A DNA stretch of 64,000 bases from Streptomyces goshikiensis (GCF_014650555.1 NZ_BMVE01000003.1:62001-126000), one strand, 5' to 3'; shown: positions 16,507 to 26,062, counted from the stretch's first letter. Translations and numbers: made by a program. The notes: generated by a model not told the origin, from the sequence alone.

Positions 16507-19139
16507 GTCTGATTCCTCTTCACTGTGGTGTTCCGATGGGACACGGCCCCCACGAGGGGGACCGGCTCTGGGGCCGCCGCGGCCGACCGCGGCGGCGGGA
16601 GGAACGGCAGCTGTGCGCGCCCGCCGGGCGCGGCGCTGCCGAGGGCGAGGAGCGCGCCGGCCGTGCCCGTGGACAAGTCCATGGACAGGCGCATCATCTG
16701 CTCGCCGGGGAAGGCCAGGAAGCCTTGGTACGGGACCGCGTGCCGGGCCAGGGCCTCCACCTGCCGGGCGATGTCCTCCGGGCCGGAGCCCGGGCCCGGG
16801 GTGGTGGTGCGCGCCAGGTGGAGGATCATTCCGGCGGCGCCGCGGAACAGGCTCGGCTGCGCGTAGAAGGTGGCCTGCGCGGCGCGGACGATCTCCGGCC
16901 GGGCCCGTTCGAAGCGCTCGTCCGGGGTGTGGGCCGGCCAGTCGTCCAGCACCATGCCGATCCCCACGCTGCCGGCCCCGAGGTAGGGCATCGTGCGCCA
17001 CCCCTCGTCGACCTGGAGGGTGCCGAAGACGCTGGTCACACAGCGGTCGAGATCGCGGTGCAGGGCCCGGCCGGCCCGGAGCAGTGACTCCCGGTCGCCG
17101 GTGCGTTCGTAGAGCCGCAGGTGGAGCAGCGCGGGTCCGCTGTGACCGTGGAGCAGACCGGCCCGTTTCGAGCCGGCGGCGGCCTCGGACTCCGCGAGCA
17201 GATCGGCGCAGCGCAGGGCCGCGGCGTGCAGTGCGCTCTCGCCGGTGGCCGTGCCCAGGGAGTCCAGGGCCAGCCCGATGCCCGCGAGTCCGCCGTGCAG
17301 GTCGGGGCCGGCCGACTGCCAGGGATGGCCCAGCAGTTGTTCGGCGAGGGCGAGCGCGCGGTCGCGGTGGCCGAGCCGCTCCAGGGTCCACGCGATACCG
17401 GCGAGGCCGTCGTAGAAGCCCAGCGGCATGCCGGAGGCCGGTTCCTTCGTCCGGGCCAGCAGCCATTCCTCGGCTTCGGGCCACGGGTCGGCGCCGGTCT
17501 CGGCGAGCGCGTACAGCACACCGGCGGCCCCGTAGCCGAAACCGGTGCCGCCGCCGGCGTTCGCGAACTGGGCGGTGTCCCCGGGGAAGAGGCGGTCGTC
17601 GCGGTCGAAGGTGGCGCTGGCCCTGATCGCCGCCGTCATCGAGGCGCGGGCCGCCTCCCAGTCGCCCGGCTCGACCGGCAGATAGGGGCGGCGGGGCACC
17701 ACCGCGGGTGGGGCGCCCTCCGCCCCGGCGAGTATCTCCCGTACCGCCTCGTCGAGGAACTCGCGGGGTACGGGAAACTGCTCGGCGGCGATGTCGGCCA
17801 GGTGCGCGGCCTTGCCCCGGTCCAGCACCAGCAGGCTGGTCAGCGGCAGGAACAGGGCCAGGCGCAGGCAGGCCAGGGCGTACCGGTCGACGGCGACGCC
17901 GCGCCGGTCCGCCGGGGCGACGAACGCCGGGTTGGCGACGGTCTGGCGCAGCCCCTCGTCGACGTGCGCGGCGGCCTCGAAGTCGAGGAGCGACACCGAC
18001 GGCTCGCCGGTCTCCTCGTCCTCCGCGACCATGATGTTGAACAGGTGCAGGTCGTTGAAGACGATGCCGCGGGCGTGCACCGCCTCCACGGCCTCCGTCA
18101 CCCGCCGGTGGATCTCCAGCGCCCACCGCGTGTACTCCGCGAGCTCCGCGGGGTCGGGGTCCGCCTCGATCAGCGGGTGCCGGCGGGCGAAGTAGGTGTT
18201 GAGGGGTTTGCCCTCCAAGTACCGCATCACCAGGAAGTGGTGGTCCCCGACGGTGAAGGTGCCGTGCACCGCGGGCACGCAGTCCAGCCCGGCCAGCTGC
18301 TCCAGGGCCCGGCGTTCGCGGTCCAGCCGGGTCACGGCGTCCGCCCCGTCGGCCGCGAGCCCCGCGAAGGGGCGCGCTTCCTTGAGGACGACCGGCTCGC
18401 CGGTGCGGACGTCACGGCCGGCGTAGACGCCGCCCCCGTTGGAGAAGTGCAGGGCCCGCTCGACGGTGTAGGGCAGGCCTTCGAGGGTGACGGCCGCCCG
18501 CTCGGCCAGGTGGGGCGCCAGGAAGGCGGGTAACTCGACCCATTCCGGCGTCTGGAACACCGGCCCCCGCGGGTCCGGAACCAGCCGGCCGTCCGGGGCC
18601 TCGATCGCGGGAACGAGCTCGCCGCGGTCGTCGTAGCAGTGCCGCAGCGTGAAACTGCCGTACCGCAGGTGCACGGGACCGCCGTTCCAGCGCAGGTCGC
18701 TCAGGATGTACGGGCCGGGCTCGCCGGCCAGCAGCGCGTCGAGCTCCTCGGCGATGCGCCCGCACTGCTCCTCGTCCGCCGGGTAGACGGTGAGGAACTT
18801 GCCGCTCGCGGCGCGGTCCGCGTACTTCGCGTTGCGCAGGTGCAACAGGTACCGGCTCGGAACGAACTTGAAGGCGATCCGCCGCTCCACGCAGTACCGG
18901 TAGACCCGTTCGAGGACCGACTCGGCGTTGTCGAGGCAGGCCGAGACATGGATCTTCCAGCCCTGCGAGGGCAGTCGGGCGTCCAGGGGGCGCAGCGCCA
19001 GCCAGTCCCCGCTGCGGTGCGTCTGCCACCCCGCCGGTACGGGGGCGAGCGCGGCCGGGTAGTTCTCCTCGGCCCGCCGGTACGGCGCGTCGTAGAACCA
19101 GCGGTCGGCGTCGCAGAAGGCCGCGTACCCCTTGTTCAC
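16503..19139 (-). CDS. ramC: class III lanthionine synthetase (RamC/AmfT, LanKC)
   Basis: 878 aa with the LanKC three-domain order: N-terminal phosphoSer/Thr lyase region (about 1-200), Ser/Thr kinase-like domain (about 230-490; VVLKEARPF lysine, GIVFNDLHLFNIMV catalytic Asp/Asn, LLDFEAA metal site) and LanC-like cyclase (about 530-850). The cyclase shows LLHGHSGPALL and LFRGAAGMIL, without the Cys/His zinc set of class I/II enzymes, as expected for class III. It phosphorylates, eliminates and cyclises RamS. GTG at 19139 is chosen for its GGGAGCAGGA site; an in-frame ATG at 19211 is the alternative. Codon 203 is TTA (18533-18531). It ends in a 4-base overlap with ramS. Confidence 0.93.
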   Translation of the reverse strand: MNKGYAAFCDADRWFYDAPYRRAEENYPAALAPVPAGWQTHRSGDWLALRPLDARLPSQGWKIHVSACLDNAESVLERVYRYCVERRIAFKFVPSRYLLHLRNAKYADRAASGKFLTVYPADEEQCGRIAEELDALLAGEPGPYILSDLRWNGGPVHLRYGSFTLRHCYDDRGELVPAIEAPDGRLVPDPRGPVFQTPEWVELPAFLAPHLAERAAVTLEGLPYTVERALHFSNGGGVYAGRDVRTGEPVVLKEARPFAGLAADGADAVTRLDRERRALEQLAGLDCVPAVHGTFTVGDHHFLVMRYLEGKPLNTYFARRHPLIEADPDPAELAEYTRWALEIHRRVTEAVEAVHARGIVFNDLHLFNIMVAEDEETGEPSVSLLDFEAAAHVDEGLRQTVANPAFVAPADRRGVAVDRYALACLRLALFLPLTSLLVLDRGKAAHLADIAAEQFPVPREFLDEAVREILAGAEGAPPAVVPRRPYLPVEPGDWEAARASMTAAIRASATFDRDDRLFPGDTAQFANAGGGTGFGYGAAGVLYALAETGADPWPEAEEWLLARTKEPASGMPLGFYDGLAGIAWTLERLGHRDRALALAEQLLGHPWQSAGPDLHGGLAGIGLALDSLGTATGESALHAAALRCADLLAESEAAAGSKRAGLLHGHSGPALLHLRLYERTGDRESLLRAGRALHRDLDRCVTSVFGTLQVDEGWRTMPYLGAGSVGIGMVLDDWPAHTPDERFERARPEIVRAAQATFYAQPSLFRGAAGMILHLARTTTPGPGSGPEDIARQVEALARHAVPYQGFLAFPGEQMMRLSMDLSTGTAGALLALGSAAPGGRAQLPFLPPPRSAAAAPEPVPLVGAVSHRNTTVKRNQT

Positions 19140-19245
19140 TCCTGCTCCCTTGGTCGGTGACGTGCTCACGCTGTCACGCGGCCCGAGGGCCGCGACAGTC
19201 ACGGCTGTCACTTCCGGGGTGTGCAGTACGCACGAGTCACAACGG
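19140..19245 (-). promoter_or_regulatory. ramC upstream region with repeats and a hairpin
   Basis: Two copies of GTGACAGC read leftward lie 34 bp apart (plus-strand GCTGTCAC at 19170-19177 and 19204-19211), each followed by a GTGA element. Between them is a perfect inverted repeat, 8-bp arms CGCGGCCC/GGGCCGCG with a GA loop (19177-19194), extended by CTGT/ACAG. These are candidates for RamR binding or an mRNA leader structure. No experimentally defined site is claimed. Confidence 0.45.
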
Positions 19246-19403
19246 GTCGCCCATGCTCTCGATCGGCGCGATCGCCGCGACCGGGCGGAAACAAACCGGG
19301 CCCGGACCGCCGGGTCCCGCGGGCCGGGTGGGGGTGGCGCTCGTAGGCTGAAGAGGGTGTACGGCTCCTGTCCGGCAGCCGGTGGGCCGCGGGAAGGTGA
19401 GGC

Positions 19404-20765
19404 ATGGGAAGGCGCTGGGCCGCACGTCTGTCACTGGCCGCGGGCGTGGCGGCGCTGCTGGTGCTGGTGGTCTTCGGCGGGCTCGTCAGCCTCGTGCTCA
19501 TGGGCGTGGGCTGGGCGGGGCTGGCGCTCTCGGCTGCGGGCGTGTGGTGGATGCTCACCCATACCGGCCGGATCCGGGTGCTGGCCGTGCTGCTGCTGGT
19601 GGCCGTGCCGCTCGCCGTGCTCGCCCTGTACGCCGCCGCAGGGCTGCTGTGGGTCGTGCTGGTCTCGCTCGGCCTGTGGGCGCTGGCCGTCTTCGCGGGC
19701 CGGGCCGCGCTGGTCGAGGACGCCCCGCCGGCCATGCCCGAGCACCCCGCCCGCAGGCCCGAGCGGCCGTTCCTGATCATGAACCCGCGCTCGGGAGGCG
19801 GGAAGGTCACCAAGTTCCGGCTCGCCGAGCGGGCCAGGGCCCTGGGGGCCGAGGTCGTCGTACTGGATCCGGACCGGCCGCAGGACGTGGCCCAGCTGGC
19901 GCGGGAGGCCGTCCGGCGCGGCGCCGACCTGCTCGGCGTCGCGGGCGGTGACGGGACCCAGGCCCTGGTCGCCGGGGTGGCCGTGGCGCACGACCTGCCC
20001 TTCGTGGTGATCAGCGCCGGCACCCGCAACCACTTCGCCCTGGACCTGGGCCTGGACCGCAAGAACCCCGCCCGGTGCCTGGAGGCGCTGACCGACGGCG
20101 TCGAACTGCGCGTCGACCTCGGATACCTCCGGGCGGGGGGTCCTGAGGAGCCCGAGGAGCCGGCGGAGCCCGGTACGGAGGTCGTCTTCGTCAACAGTGC
20201 CTCGTTCGGCGTGTACGCGGAGGTGGTGCAGAGCCCCGCCTACCGCGACGACAAGGTCCGCACCATCCTGGAGATGCTGCCCGACCTGCTGGCCCAGGAG
20301 AGCGGCGCGCGGCTGAGCGTGCGTGGCGACGGGCCGGTCCTGGAGGCCCCCCAGGCCGTCCTGGTGAGCAACAACCCCTATCAGCGGGGCGACTCGGCGG
20401 GACTCGGGCGCCGGGAGCGGCTGGACACCGGCGAGCTGGGGGTGCTGGGCGTCCACGTCGGCAGCGCCGCCGAGGCGGCGGAGCTCCTGCTGCGCGGCGG
20501 GCAGCAGGGCCGCGGGCTGACCGAGACCACCGCCCGGGAGGTCGTCGTCGACGCCGACGCCCCCGTCATCCCGGTCGGTGTCGACGGGGAGGCCCTGACG
20601 CTGCCCACTCCGGTCCGCTGCCGCCTCGCGCCCGGCGCCCTGCGCGTCCGCGTGCCCCGGCACCGGCCGGGCGTACGGCTGGGCGCGCCGCCGATGGACT
20701 GGCGCCGGGTGCGGCGGCTGGCGCTGACCATGGGCCGGGCCGCTGCGGGCCGCGGTCCCGCCTGA
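19404..20765 (+). CDS. diacylglycerol kinase catalytic-domain (YegS/DgkB-like) membrane protein
   Basis: 453 aa. About four hydrophobic segments occupy residues 5-100, followed by a lipid-kinase catalytic domain: NPRSGGGKVTKF (about 128-139), VAGGDGTQALVAG (about 179-191; GGDGT) and ISAGTRNHFALDLG (about 203-216). Such enzymes phosphorylate diacylglycerol or sphingoid-type lipids with ATP. The insert GGPEEPEEPAEPG (about 247-259) is acidic and Pro-rich. The ATG at 19404 follows GGAAGGTGAGG. It is divergent from ramC, 264 nt apart. Confidence 0.85.
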   Translation: MGRRWAARLSLAAGVAALLVLVVFGGLVSLVLMGVGWAGLALSAAGVWWMLTHTGRIRVLAVLLLVAVPLAVLALYAAAGLLWVVLVSLGLWALAVFAGRAALVEDAPPAMPEHPARRPERPFLIMNPRSGGGKVTKFRLAERARALGAEVVVLDPDRPQDVAQLAREAVRRGADLLGVAGGDGTQALVAGVAVAHDLPFVVISAGTRNHFALDLGLDRKNPARCLEALTDGVELRVDLGYLRAGGPEEPEEPAEPGTEVVFVNSASFGVYAEVVQSPAYRDDKVRTILEMLPDLLAQESGARLSVRGDGPVLEAPQAVLVSNNPYQRGDSAGLGRRERLDTGELGVLGVHVGSAAEAAELLLRGGQQGRGLTETTAREVVVDADAPVIPVGVDGEALTLPTPVRCRLAPGALRVRVPRHRPGVRLGAPPMDWRRVRRLALTMGRAAAGRGPA

Positions 20766-20790
20766 CCGGGCGAGAGCGGGGGAGGGGCGG

Positions 20791-22173
20791 TCACCGCGCC
20801 GGAGTCCGCGGCAGGAGCAGCGCGGCCGCGAGCCCGACGAGCCCGATCACGGCCAGCGCGATCATCGCGGCGGCGTAGGCGCCGGTGGAGAGGCCTGCGA
20901 CGAGGATGGTGCCCGCGACCGCCGTGCCGAGGGAGGAACCGAGGTTCGACACGCTGCGGGAGAGCCCGGAGATCTCGCCCTGCTGCTCTTCGGGGAAGCT
21001 CGACTGGACGACGTTGACCGAGGGGGTCAGCATCACGCCGAGACCCAGTCCGATCAGCAGGAGGCCGGGCGTGAGCGCCCACGGGTTCGGGGAGCTGCCG
21101 GCCAGCGCGATCAGGACGACGATGCCGGCGAGGGTGGCGAGGAAACCCGTCACGATCAGGGTCCGCTGGGGCCACCGCTGGGCGAGGCGTTCGGCGGCGA
21201 GCGAGGACACGAGCAGGCCGAGCGTGGCGGCGGTGAAGATGACACCGGTCTGGACGGCGTCGTAGCCGCGTACGACCTGGAGGTAGGCCGCCACGGTGAA
21301 CGAGGACCCCATCAGCAGCAGCCACTGGACGTTCTGCGTGACCAGGCCCAGGTTGGACGTCCGGTCCCGGAACAGGGCCGTGGACAGCAGCGGTTCCTTG
21401 CCCGCCCGCTCCTTGGCCCGCACGGAGCGGAAGAACCCGAGGAGCACGAGGGCGCCCAGGGCGAGCAGGGCGAGGGTGAGCCACAGGCTGTCGTCGGCCG
21501 CGAGGATGCCCATGACGACGAGGATCAGGCCGGCGGCGGAGAGGACCGCGCCCGTGGTGTCGAAGGAGCGGGTCGGATCGGGCGGGAGCGGATCCTCCAG
21601 GCGGCGGCTCAGCAGGATGATCACGGCGATGACCAGGGCCTGGAAGACGAAGGCGGCCCGCCAGCTCAGCGCCGAGGTGATCAGCCCGCCGATGAGCGGC
21701 CCGGCGGCCGCGCCGATGCCGCCCAGCGCCATGATGACGCCGAAGGCCCGGGCCCGGGAGGCGAGGTCCGTGAAGATCAGCGTCGTGAGGATGTAGACGG
21801 GCGGGATGAGCAGGGCCGTCCCGATGCCCTCCAGGATCGAGTTCCCGAGGATCAGTACGCCCAGGCCCGGGGCGGCGGCGCTCAGCAGCGCGCCGATGCC
21901 GTAGACGACGAGGCCGACCAGGAGGCAGCGCTTGCGGCCGTAGCGGTCGGTCAGTTTGCCGCCGGGGATCATCAGCGCGGCCATGACCAGCAGGAAGATC
22001 GTGATGGCTGTCTGTACTCCCTGGACGGTCGTGTCCAGGTCCTCGCTGATGTCGTTGATCATCACGTTCATGTTGGAGCCGGCGAAGCTGCAGATGAACT
22101 GCGCGAGCGCCAGCGGCGCGAGGACCCGCCGTTGCGCGCCGGACGGCCGGCGCGGGGTTCGGGTGTCGGACAC
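20791..22173 (-). CDS. MFS drug efflux transporter
   Basis: 460 aa with twelve to fourteen predicted membrane helices. The motif GGKLTDRYGRKR (about residues 72-83) is the conserved MFS loop 2-3 signature, and GGIGAAAGPLIGGLI (about 150-164) is antiporter motif C, which marks drug:H+ exporters. GTG start at 22173. Substrate unknown. It converges on the lipid-kinase gene (about 25 nt between the stops) and is followed upstream by the XRE regulator on the same strand, separated by 147 nt with no gene. Confidence 0.88.
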   Translation of the reverse strand: MSDTRTPRRPSGAQRRVLAPLALAQFICSFAGSNMNVMINDISEDLDTTVQGVQTAITIFLLVMAALMIPGGKLTDRYGRKRCLLVGLVVYGIGALLSAAAPGLGVLILGNSILEGIGTALLIPPVYILTTLIFTDLASRARAFGVIMALGGIGAAAGPLIGGLITSALSWRAAFVFQALVIAVIILLSRRLEDPLPPDPTRSFDTTGAVLSAAGLILVVMGILAADDSLWLTLALLALGALVLLGFFRSVRAKERAGKEPLLSTALFRDRTSNLGLVTQNVQWLLLMGSSFTVAAYLQVVRGYDAVQTGVIFTAATLGLLVSSLAAERLAQRWPQRTLIVTGFLATLAGIVVLIALAGSSPNPWALTPGLLLIGLGLGVMLTPSVNVVQSSFPEEQQGEISGLSRSVSNLGSSLGTAVAGTILVAGLSTGAYAAAMIALAVIGLVGLAAALLLPRTPAR

Positions 22174-22320
22174 CGGTGTCGCCTCCGCATCTCGGGCCGC
22201 CGGGCCTGCTGCGCGGCGGTTCGTACGCGGTGCCGCCCTTGGCGGTACGCACCCACGCTCACAGCGTGCGCCGTGCCGGGGCGGGGCGCACGCCGAGTGC
22301 TCCGCAGGCGTCCGGAACGG

Positions 22321-23673
22321 TCAGCTCGTCGTACCGGCCTTGACCCAGCCGTCGCCGCCGAGGGGGAACTCGTAGCCCGGGCGACCGCCCAGTCCGCTGG
22401 TACGGAAGGGCTTGCCGTTGTGGTCGATCGTGAGGGTGCCGTGGCGGGAGCCGCTGGACCAGGACAGCTCCAGGTACCAGCTCACGTCGTACTTGGAGGC
22501 GTCGGCCTTGACGTAGAACACCTCCGGTTCGGACTCGCTGACCTTGAACGGGAAGTCCGGCTGGTCGGGCGCGGGCACGACGGCCGGGCGCGCGGCGTCG
22601 AGGGCCACGGTGAACGACCGGGTCGGTACGCCGGCGCCGCAGCCGACACCCGGGTAGCCCATGGCGTAGTCGTTCCAGGCGAGGGGCGCGTGCTTGCCGA
22701 CCGTACGGACGGTCAGGCCGTCCAGGACCACCGTCTCCTTGCCGGAGCCCTGGAGGGTGAGCGTGACGTACTGCTCACCCGCGGAGACGGCCCGGGACGC
22801 CGCCACCCAGGCGGGCGCGTCCCGTTCCAGGGGCGGCGGGCCCACCTCGGACGGGGGCTTCTCGATCAGGTAGTGCTGGCCGCAGGGCGACTCCCAGGTG
22901 TACGGCTGGGCGGTCACCCTCACCGGGCTCCCGGACACGGCGCCGTCGCCGGCGGGGGCCCCGGGCGCGGACCCCGACCCCGGCGTGGGCCCGGATCCGG
23001 ACCCGGACGGGGCCGGGGGTGCGGAGGTGCCGGCCCCGGCGGGCGCGGAGGCCGACGGGGAGGGCGCCGAGGGCGCGGGGGAGGCCGTCCGGCCGTCCGC
23101 TCGCTTCCCCGCGCCGGGTGCGGGGGACGCGGCCGCGGCGGGCCGGTCGCGGACGTCGGCGTCCCGTGACGTGAGGTGCGCGGTGAGGGCTACGGCCCCG
23201 ATCGTCCCGGCCACGACGACCGCCGCGATCCCGGCGAGAGCGGCCGCGCGCGGACGGCGCCGCCGCTCCGCCGCGGCCGCCGCGGGCGCGGTGTCGGCGG
23301 GCGCGGACTCCTGCGTCGCACCCGGCCCGCTCTCCTGCGGAGATGGCGACGGCGGAGACGACGGCGGTGTCGGGGCGGCGGCGGCCCGTGCCGGGCCCTC
23401 CGCTTCACCGGCGCCCCGGCGCGGGCGGTTCGTGTCCGCCAGCACCCAGTTCCGGTGCAGTTCGAGGAGTTCCTCGGGCGAGGCCTTGCAGAGGCGGGCG
23501 AACCGCTCGACCGGTGCGTACTCCGTCGGGACGACATCGCCCGTGCAGTAGCGGTGCAGGGTCGACGTACTCATGTGGAGCCGTTTGGCGAGCGTTCCGT
23601 AGCTGAGGCCGGACCGGTCCTTCAACTCCCGCAGCAGCCGGGCGAACCCGGACCCGGCAGTGTCCTCCGGCAC
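22321..23673 (-). CDS. XRE-type HTH protein with single membrane anchor
   Basis: 450 aa. The N-terminal helix-turn-helix (about residues 9-70; LSYGTLAKRLHMSTSTLHRYCTG) is of the streptomycete XRE type. A Ser/Pro-rich linker, one membrane segment (about 143-168), a second Ala/Pro/Ser-rich linker and a C-terminal extracytoplasmic domain of about 200 residues follow, with Cys pairs in ESPCGQHY and GCGAG. The layout suggests a membrane-bound DNA-binding protein sensing the envelope. GTG start with AGGAGG upstream. The divergent DUF4232 lipoprotein is a possible target. Confidence 0.75.
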   Translation of the reverse strand: MPEDTAGSGFARLLRELKDRSGLSYGTLAKRLHMSTSTLHRYCTGDVVPTEYAPVERFARLCKASPEELLELHRNWVLADTNRPRRGAGEAEGPARAAAAPTPPSSPPSPSPQESGPGATQESAPADTAPAAAAAERRRRPRAAALAGIAAVVVAGTIGAVALTAHLTSRDADVRDRPAAAASPAPGAGKRADGRTASPAPSAPSPSASAPAGAGTSAPPAPSGSGSGPTPGSGSAPGAPAGDGAVSGSPVRVTAQPYTWESPCGQHYLIEKPPSEVGPPPLERDAPAWVAASRAVSAGEQYVTLTLQGSGKETVVLDGLTVRTVGKHAPLAWNDYAMGYPGVGCGAGVPTRSFTVALDAARPAVVPAPDQPDFPFKVSESEPEVFYVKADASKYDVSWYLELSWSSGSRHGTLTIDHNGKPFRTSGLGGRPGYEFPLGGDGWVKAGTTS

Positions 23674-23886
23674 CGATCCTCCTACCCCCGTGTCCCGTCC
23701 GGCGTCCCAGGAACGGGTTGTTCCAGCAGCTCAGAGCCCGTTTCGGCGTCCCACCGTCCCTGACTGCCCCCGGCGGGTGGCGGCTGGGACGGATCACCGC
23801 ACAGGCTGGGGCCATCCAAGCACACCGCTCACGGCGACCGGTCCTGACCGTCCGCCGCGGCCACGTCACATGAGGGGTCCTCAGTC

Positions 23887-24651
23887 ATGTCCGCCTTCCG
23901 CAGCACCCCGCCCACGAGCACCTCCCGCGCCACCCTTCCCCGCGCCGGCCGCCGGCTCGGCGGCGCGGCCGCACTCGCCCTCGCGGCCCTCGCCCTGACC
24001 GCGTGCCAGGACGGCAAGGGCCTCCAGGACGAGGGGGCCGCGACCTTCTCGGACTCCGCCGTCGCCACTCCCTCGGCGACGGCCACCCCGGGGGCCGGCT
24101 CCGGATCGGCCTCCGGATCGGCCTCCGGCTCGGCCACGAAGACCGGTTCCGCCACGAAGTCCGGCGGGGCGAAGGCGACCGGCGGCGACGCGAAGGGCTC
24201 CTCCGACCCCTCCGCCGAGGGCGACCGCGTCACCTGCAACGGGTCCAACACCGCCGTCACCGTCCAGGCGGTCTCCCGTCCGCTCAACCACATGCTGATC
24301 ACGGTGAAGAACACCGGCAAGAAGAACTGCGACCTCACGTACTACCCCGTGCTCCGCTTCGACGAGATGCAGTGGGCGCCGGCCGCGCGGAAGGACACCC
24401 AGCCCCAGGCCGTGGTCACCCTCGCACCCGGCCAGTCCGGCTACGCGGGGGCCCTGCTGTCGGCGGCCGACGGCAGCGGCGAGGGCGGGGTGACCGGACA
24501 CCGGCTCACGATCGCCTTCCAGGGCCGGACGCCCCACAGCGACGGCGGCGCGTCCGCCGTCCCGTCGCTGCCGGCGGCGGGCGTCTACTACGACAGCTCC
24601 TTGACGGTCACCTACTGGCAGCAGAGCGCCTCGGACGCACTCGGTTCATGA
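23887..24651 (+). CDS. DUF4232 lipoprotein
   Basis: 254 aa. The signal peptide ends in the lipobox LTAC (about residues 37-40), so the protein is anchored outside the membrane. A Ser/Ala/Gly/Thr-rich linker includes three copies of a 12-bp repeat coding GSAS near 24101-24136. The DUF4232 domain (about 113-254) shows the two cysteines TCNG and NCDLTYYP and the typical VTVQAVSRPLNHMLITVKNTG strand. Function of the family is unknown. The ATG follows GAGGGG. The end overlaps the convergent hydrolase gene by 6 nt. Confidence 0.8.
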   Translation: MSAFRSTPPTSTSRATLPRAGRRLGGAAALALAALALTACQDGKGLQDEGAATFSDSAVATPSATATPGAGSGSASGSASGSATKTGSATKSGGAKATGGDAKGSSDPSAEGDRVTCNGSNTAVTVQAVSRPLNHMLITVKNTGKKNCDLTYYPVLRFDEMQWAPAARKDTQPQAVVTLAPGQSGYAGALLSAADGSGEGGVTGHRLTIAFQGRTPHSDGGASAVPSLPAAGVYYDSSLTVTYWQQSASDALGS

Positions 24652-26058
24652 GCCGCCGCCCGGCAGGGTCTCCTGGAGCCAGTCGAAGACGACCTCGCAG
24701 TGCAGCTGCGGGGCCATGGGGGAGCAGTGGAGCTGGGCGCCCTGGGCCGCGGTCAGCTTCAGGTAGTCCTTGGGCGAGGTGAGCGCGTCGTACAACTGGC
24801 GCGGCTGGCCGGGGTAGAACTGCTCGTCCTCGTAGTCCAGGACGAGGGTGGGCGCCTTGATCCGGCTGACGACGGAGGCGATCGAGAGTGCCTGGATACG
24901 GGTGGCGGGGGTGTAGAAGTCGGTGAAGAGCTTGCCCTGCCGGGCCTGGAGCATCGCCGGGATGGAGAAGGGCTCGAAGCGCTTCTTCAGCACGGCGGCG
25001 GCCTCCGGCGGCAGTTCGGGAACGACCTTCGTGTTCCAGATGTCGTTCGTCTCCTCCTTGCTGGGGGTGAGGATCTCCCGGATCTCGGGCGGGAAGCCCA
25101 GCCAGGGCTCGACGCAGCCGGGCATGGCCACCAGCGCGGCGATCCGGCTCTCGAAGGCCGCCGCCCTCGGCGCGAGGTCACCCGCCATGCTCAGACCGGT
25201 CAGGGCGATCCTGTCCTGGTCCACGTCCGGGCGGGCGGACAGCCAGTCGACGAGGGGGCTGACGACCTTCTCCCAGGTGGGGGTGAACACCACCCGGTCG
25301 ACGAAGAGCAGCTGCCCCTGCCCCGGACCGTCGTAGACGAGCGCGTTCCAGCCGCGTTCGAGCGCGGCGGGGACCCCGTAGGTCCACATGTCGACGTTCT
25401 GGCCGTCGCTGCCGTTGGTCAGGATCACGGTGGGCCGGGGCGTGTTCGACGTGTCGGGCCGGAAGAACCACACCGGCAACGGCGTCGTGCCGTACGGGAC
25501 GGCGGCCTTGACCGGGGCGGGCTCGCACAGGTCGCAGAAGGCGTCCCAGGCGTCCCGTCCCGCCTTGTACAGCTGCTCCTCGCTGCCCGGGTCCTTGGAA
25601 CCGAGGACGAAGAACAGCGCCTGGCCGTAGTACTGGGCGGCGCGCAGCGCCCGGAACCGTTTGGTCTGGGCGTCGGCCGGTGAGCCCGGCGGCGGCCCCA
25701 GGAGCTGGTCGCCGAGCTTGCGGAAGGTCTCGACGTACGTCTGCGCGGAGAGGCCGGCCCCGTTGATCGCGTTCACGGCGGTGAGGACCTCGCCGACCTC
25801 GGCGGCGCCGGCGCCGGAGGCCCCGAGCGCGAGGAGGCCGTTGAAGTTGTACCCCGGGTCCTTGAAGAGCGTCATCGCACCGGGGGTGGGGCCGGTCGCG
25901 GACGCGAGGCCGGAGGGAGCGGAGCCGCTGGGGGTGGGCGCCGGGGCGCCGGGGGTGCCTCCGGGAGCGCAGCCGGCGGCGAGTGCCGCCCCGGCGCCGG
26001 CGACGAGCAGGGCGCGGCGGGTGGGACCGGACTCCCGGTCGCCTGATATGTACGTCAT
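24646..26058 (-). CDS. Tat-exported lipoprotein alpha/beta hydrolase
   Basis: 470 aa. The N-terminus has a twin-arginine (TRRALLVAGAG) and a lipobox (LAAGC), so it is probably a Tat-exported lipoprotein. The C-terminal half is a dienelactone-hydrolase/S9-like alpha/beta fold: nucleophile elbow ALTGLSMAGD, acid region LVLDYEDEQFYP, and a C-terminal His in AQLHCSP or QLHCEVVFD. Substrate unknown. The start ATG lies inside a palindrome (26044-26062). The stop overlaps the DUF4232 gene. Confidence 0.75.
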   Translation of the reverse strand: MTYISGDRESGPTRRALLVAGAGAALAAGCAPGGTPGAPAPTPSGSAPSGLASATGPTPGAMTLFKDPGYNFNGLLALGASGAGAAEVGEVLTAVNAINGAGLSAQTYVETFRKLGDQLLGPPPGSPADAQTKRFRALRAAQYYGQALFFVLGSKDPGSEEQLYKAGRDAWDAFCDLCEPAPVKAAVPYGTTPLPVWFFRPDTSNTPRPTVILTNGSDGQNVDMWTYGVPAALERGWNALVYDGPGQGQLLFVDRVVFTPTWEKVVSPLVDWLSARPDVDQDRIALTGLSMAGDLAPRAAAFESRIAALVAMPGCVEPWLGFPPEIREILTPSKEETNDIWNTKVVPELPPEAAAVLKKRFEPFSIPAMLQARQGKLFTDFYTPATRIQALSIASVVSRIKAPTLVLDYEDEQFYPGQPRQLYDALTSPKDYLKLTAAQGAQLHCSPMAPQLHCEVVFDWLQETLPGGGS

Positions 26059-26062
26059 ATCA
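26044..26062 (-). promoter_or_regulatory. palindrome over the hydrolase start codon
   Basis: TGATATG and CATATCA arms (7 bp, perfect) separated by TACGT; the ATG of the hydrolase gene is within it. An A/T-rich symmetrical site in this GC-rich DNA is a likely operator, or a weak stem controlling initiation. Confidence 0.4.

Noticed and set aside
24101..24136. 12-bp repeats in the DUF4232 gene as a CRISPR or regulatory array
   Set aside because: They encode a simple Gly-Ser-Ala-Ser linker and are contiguous without spacers.
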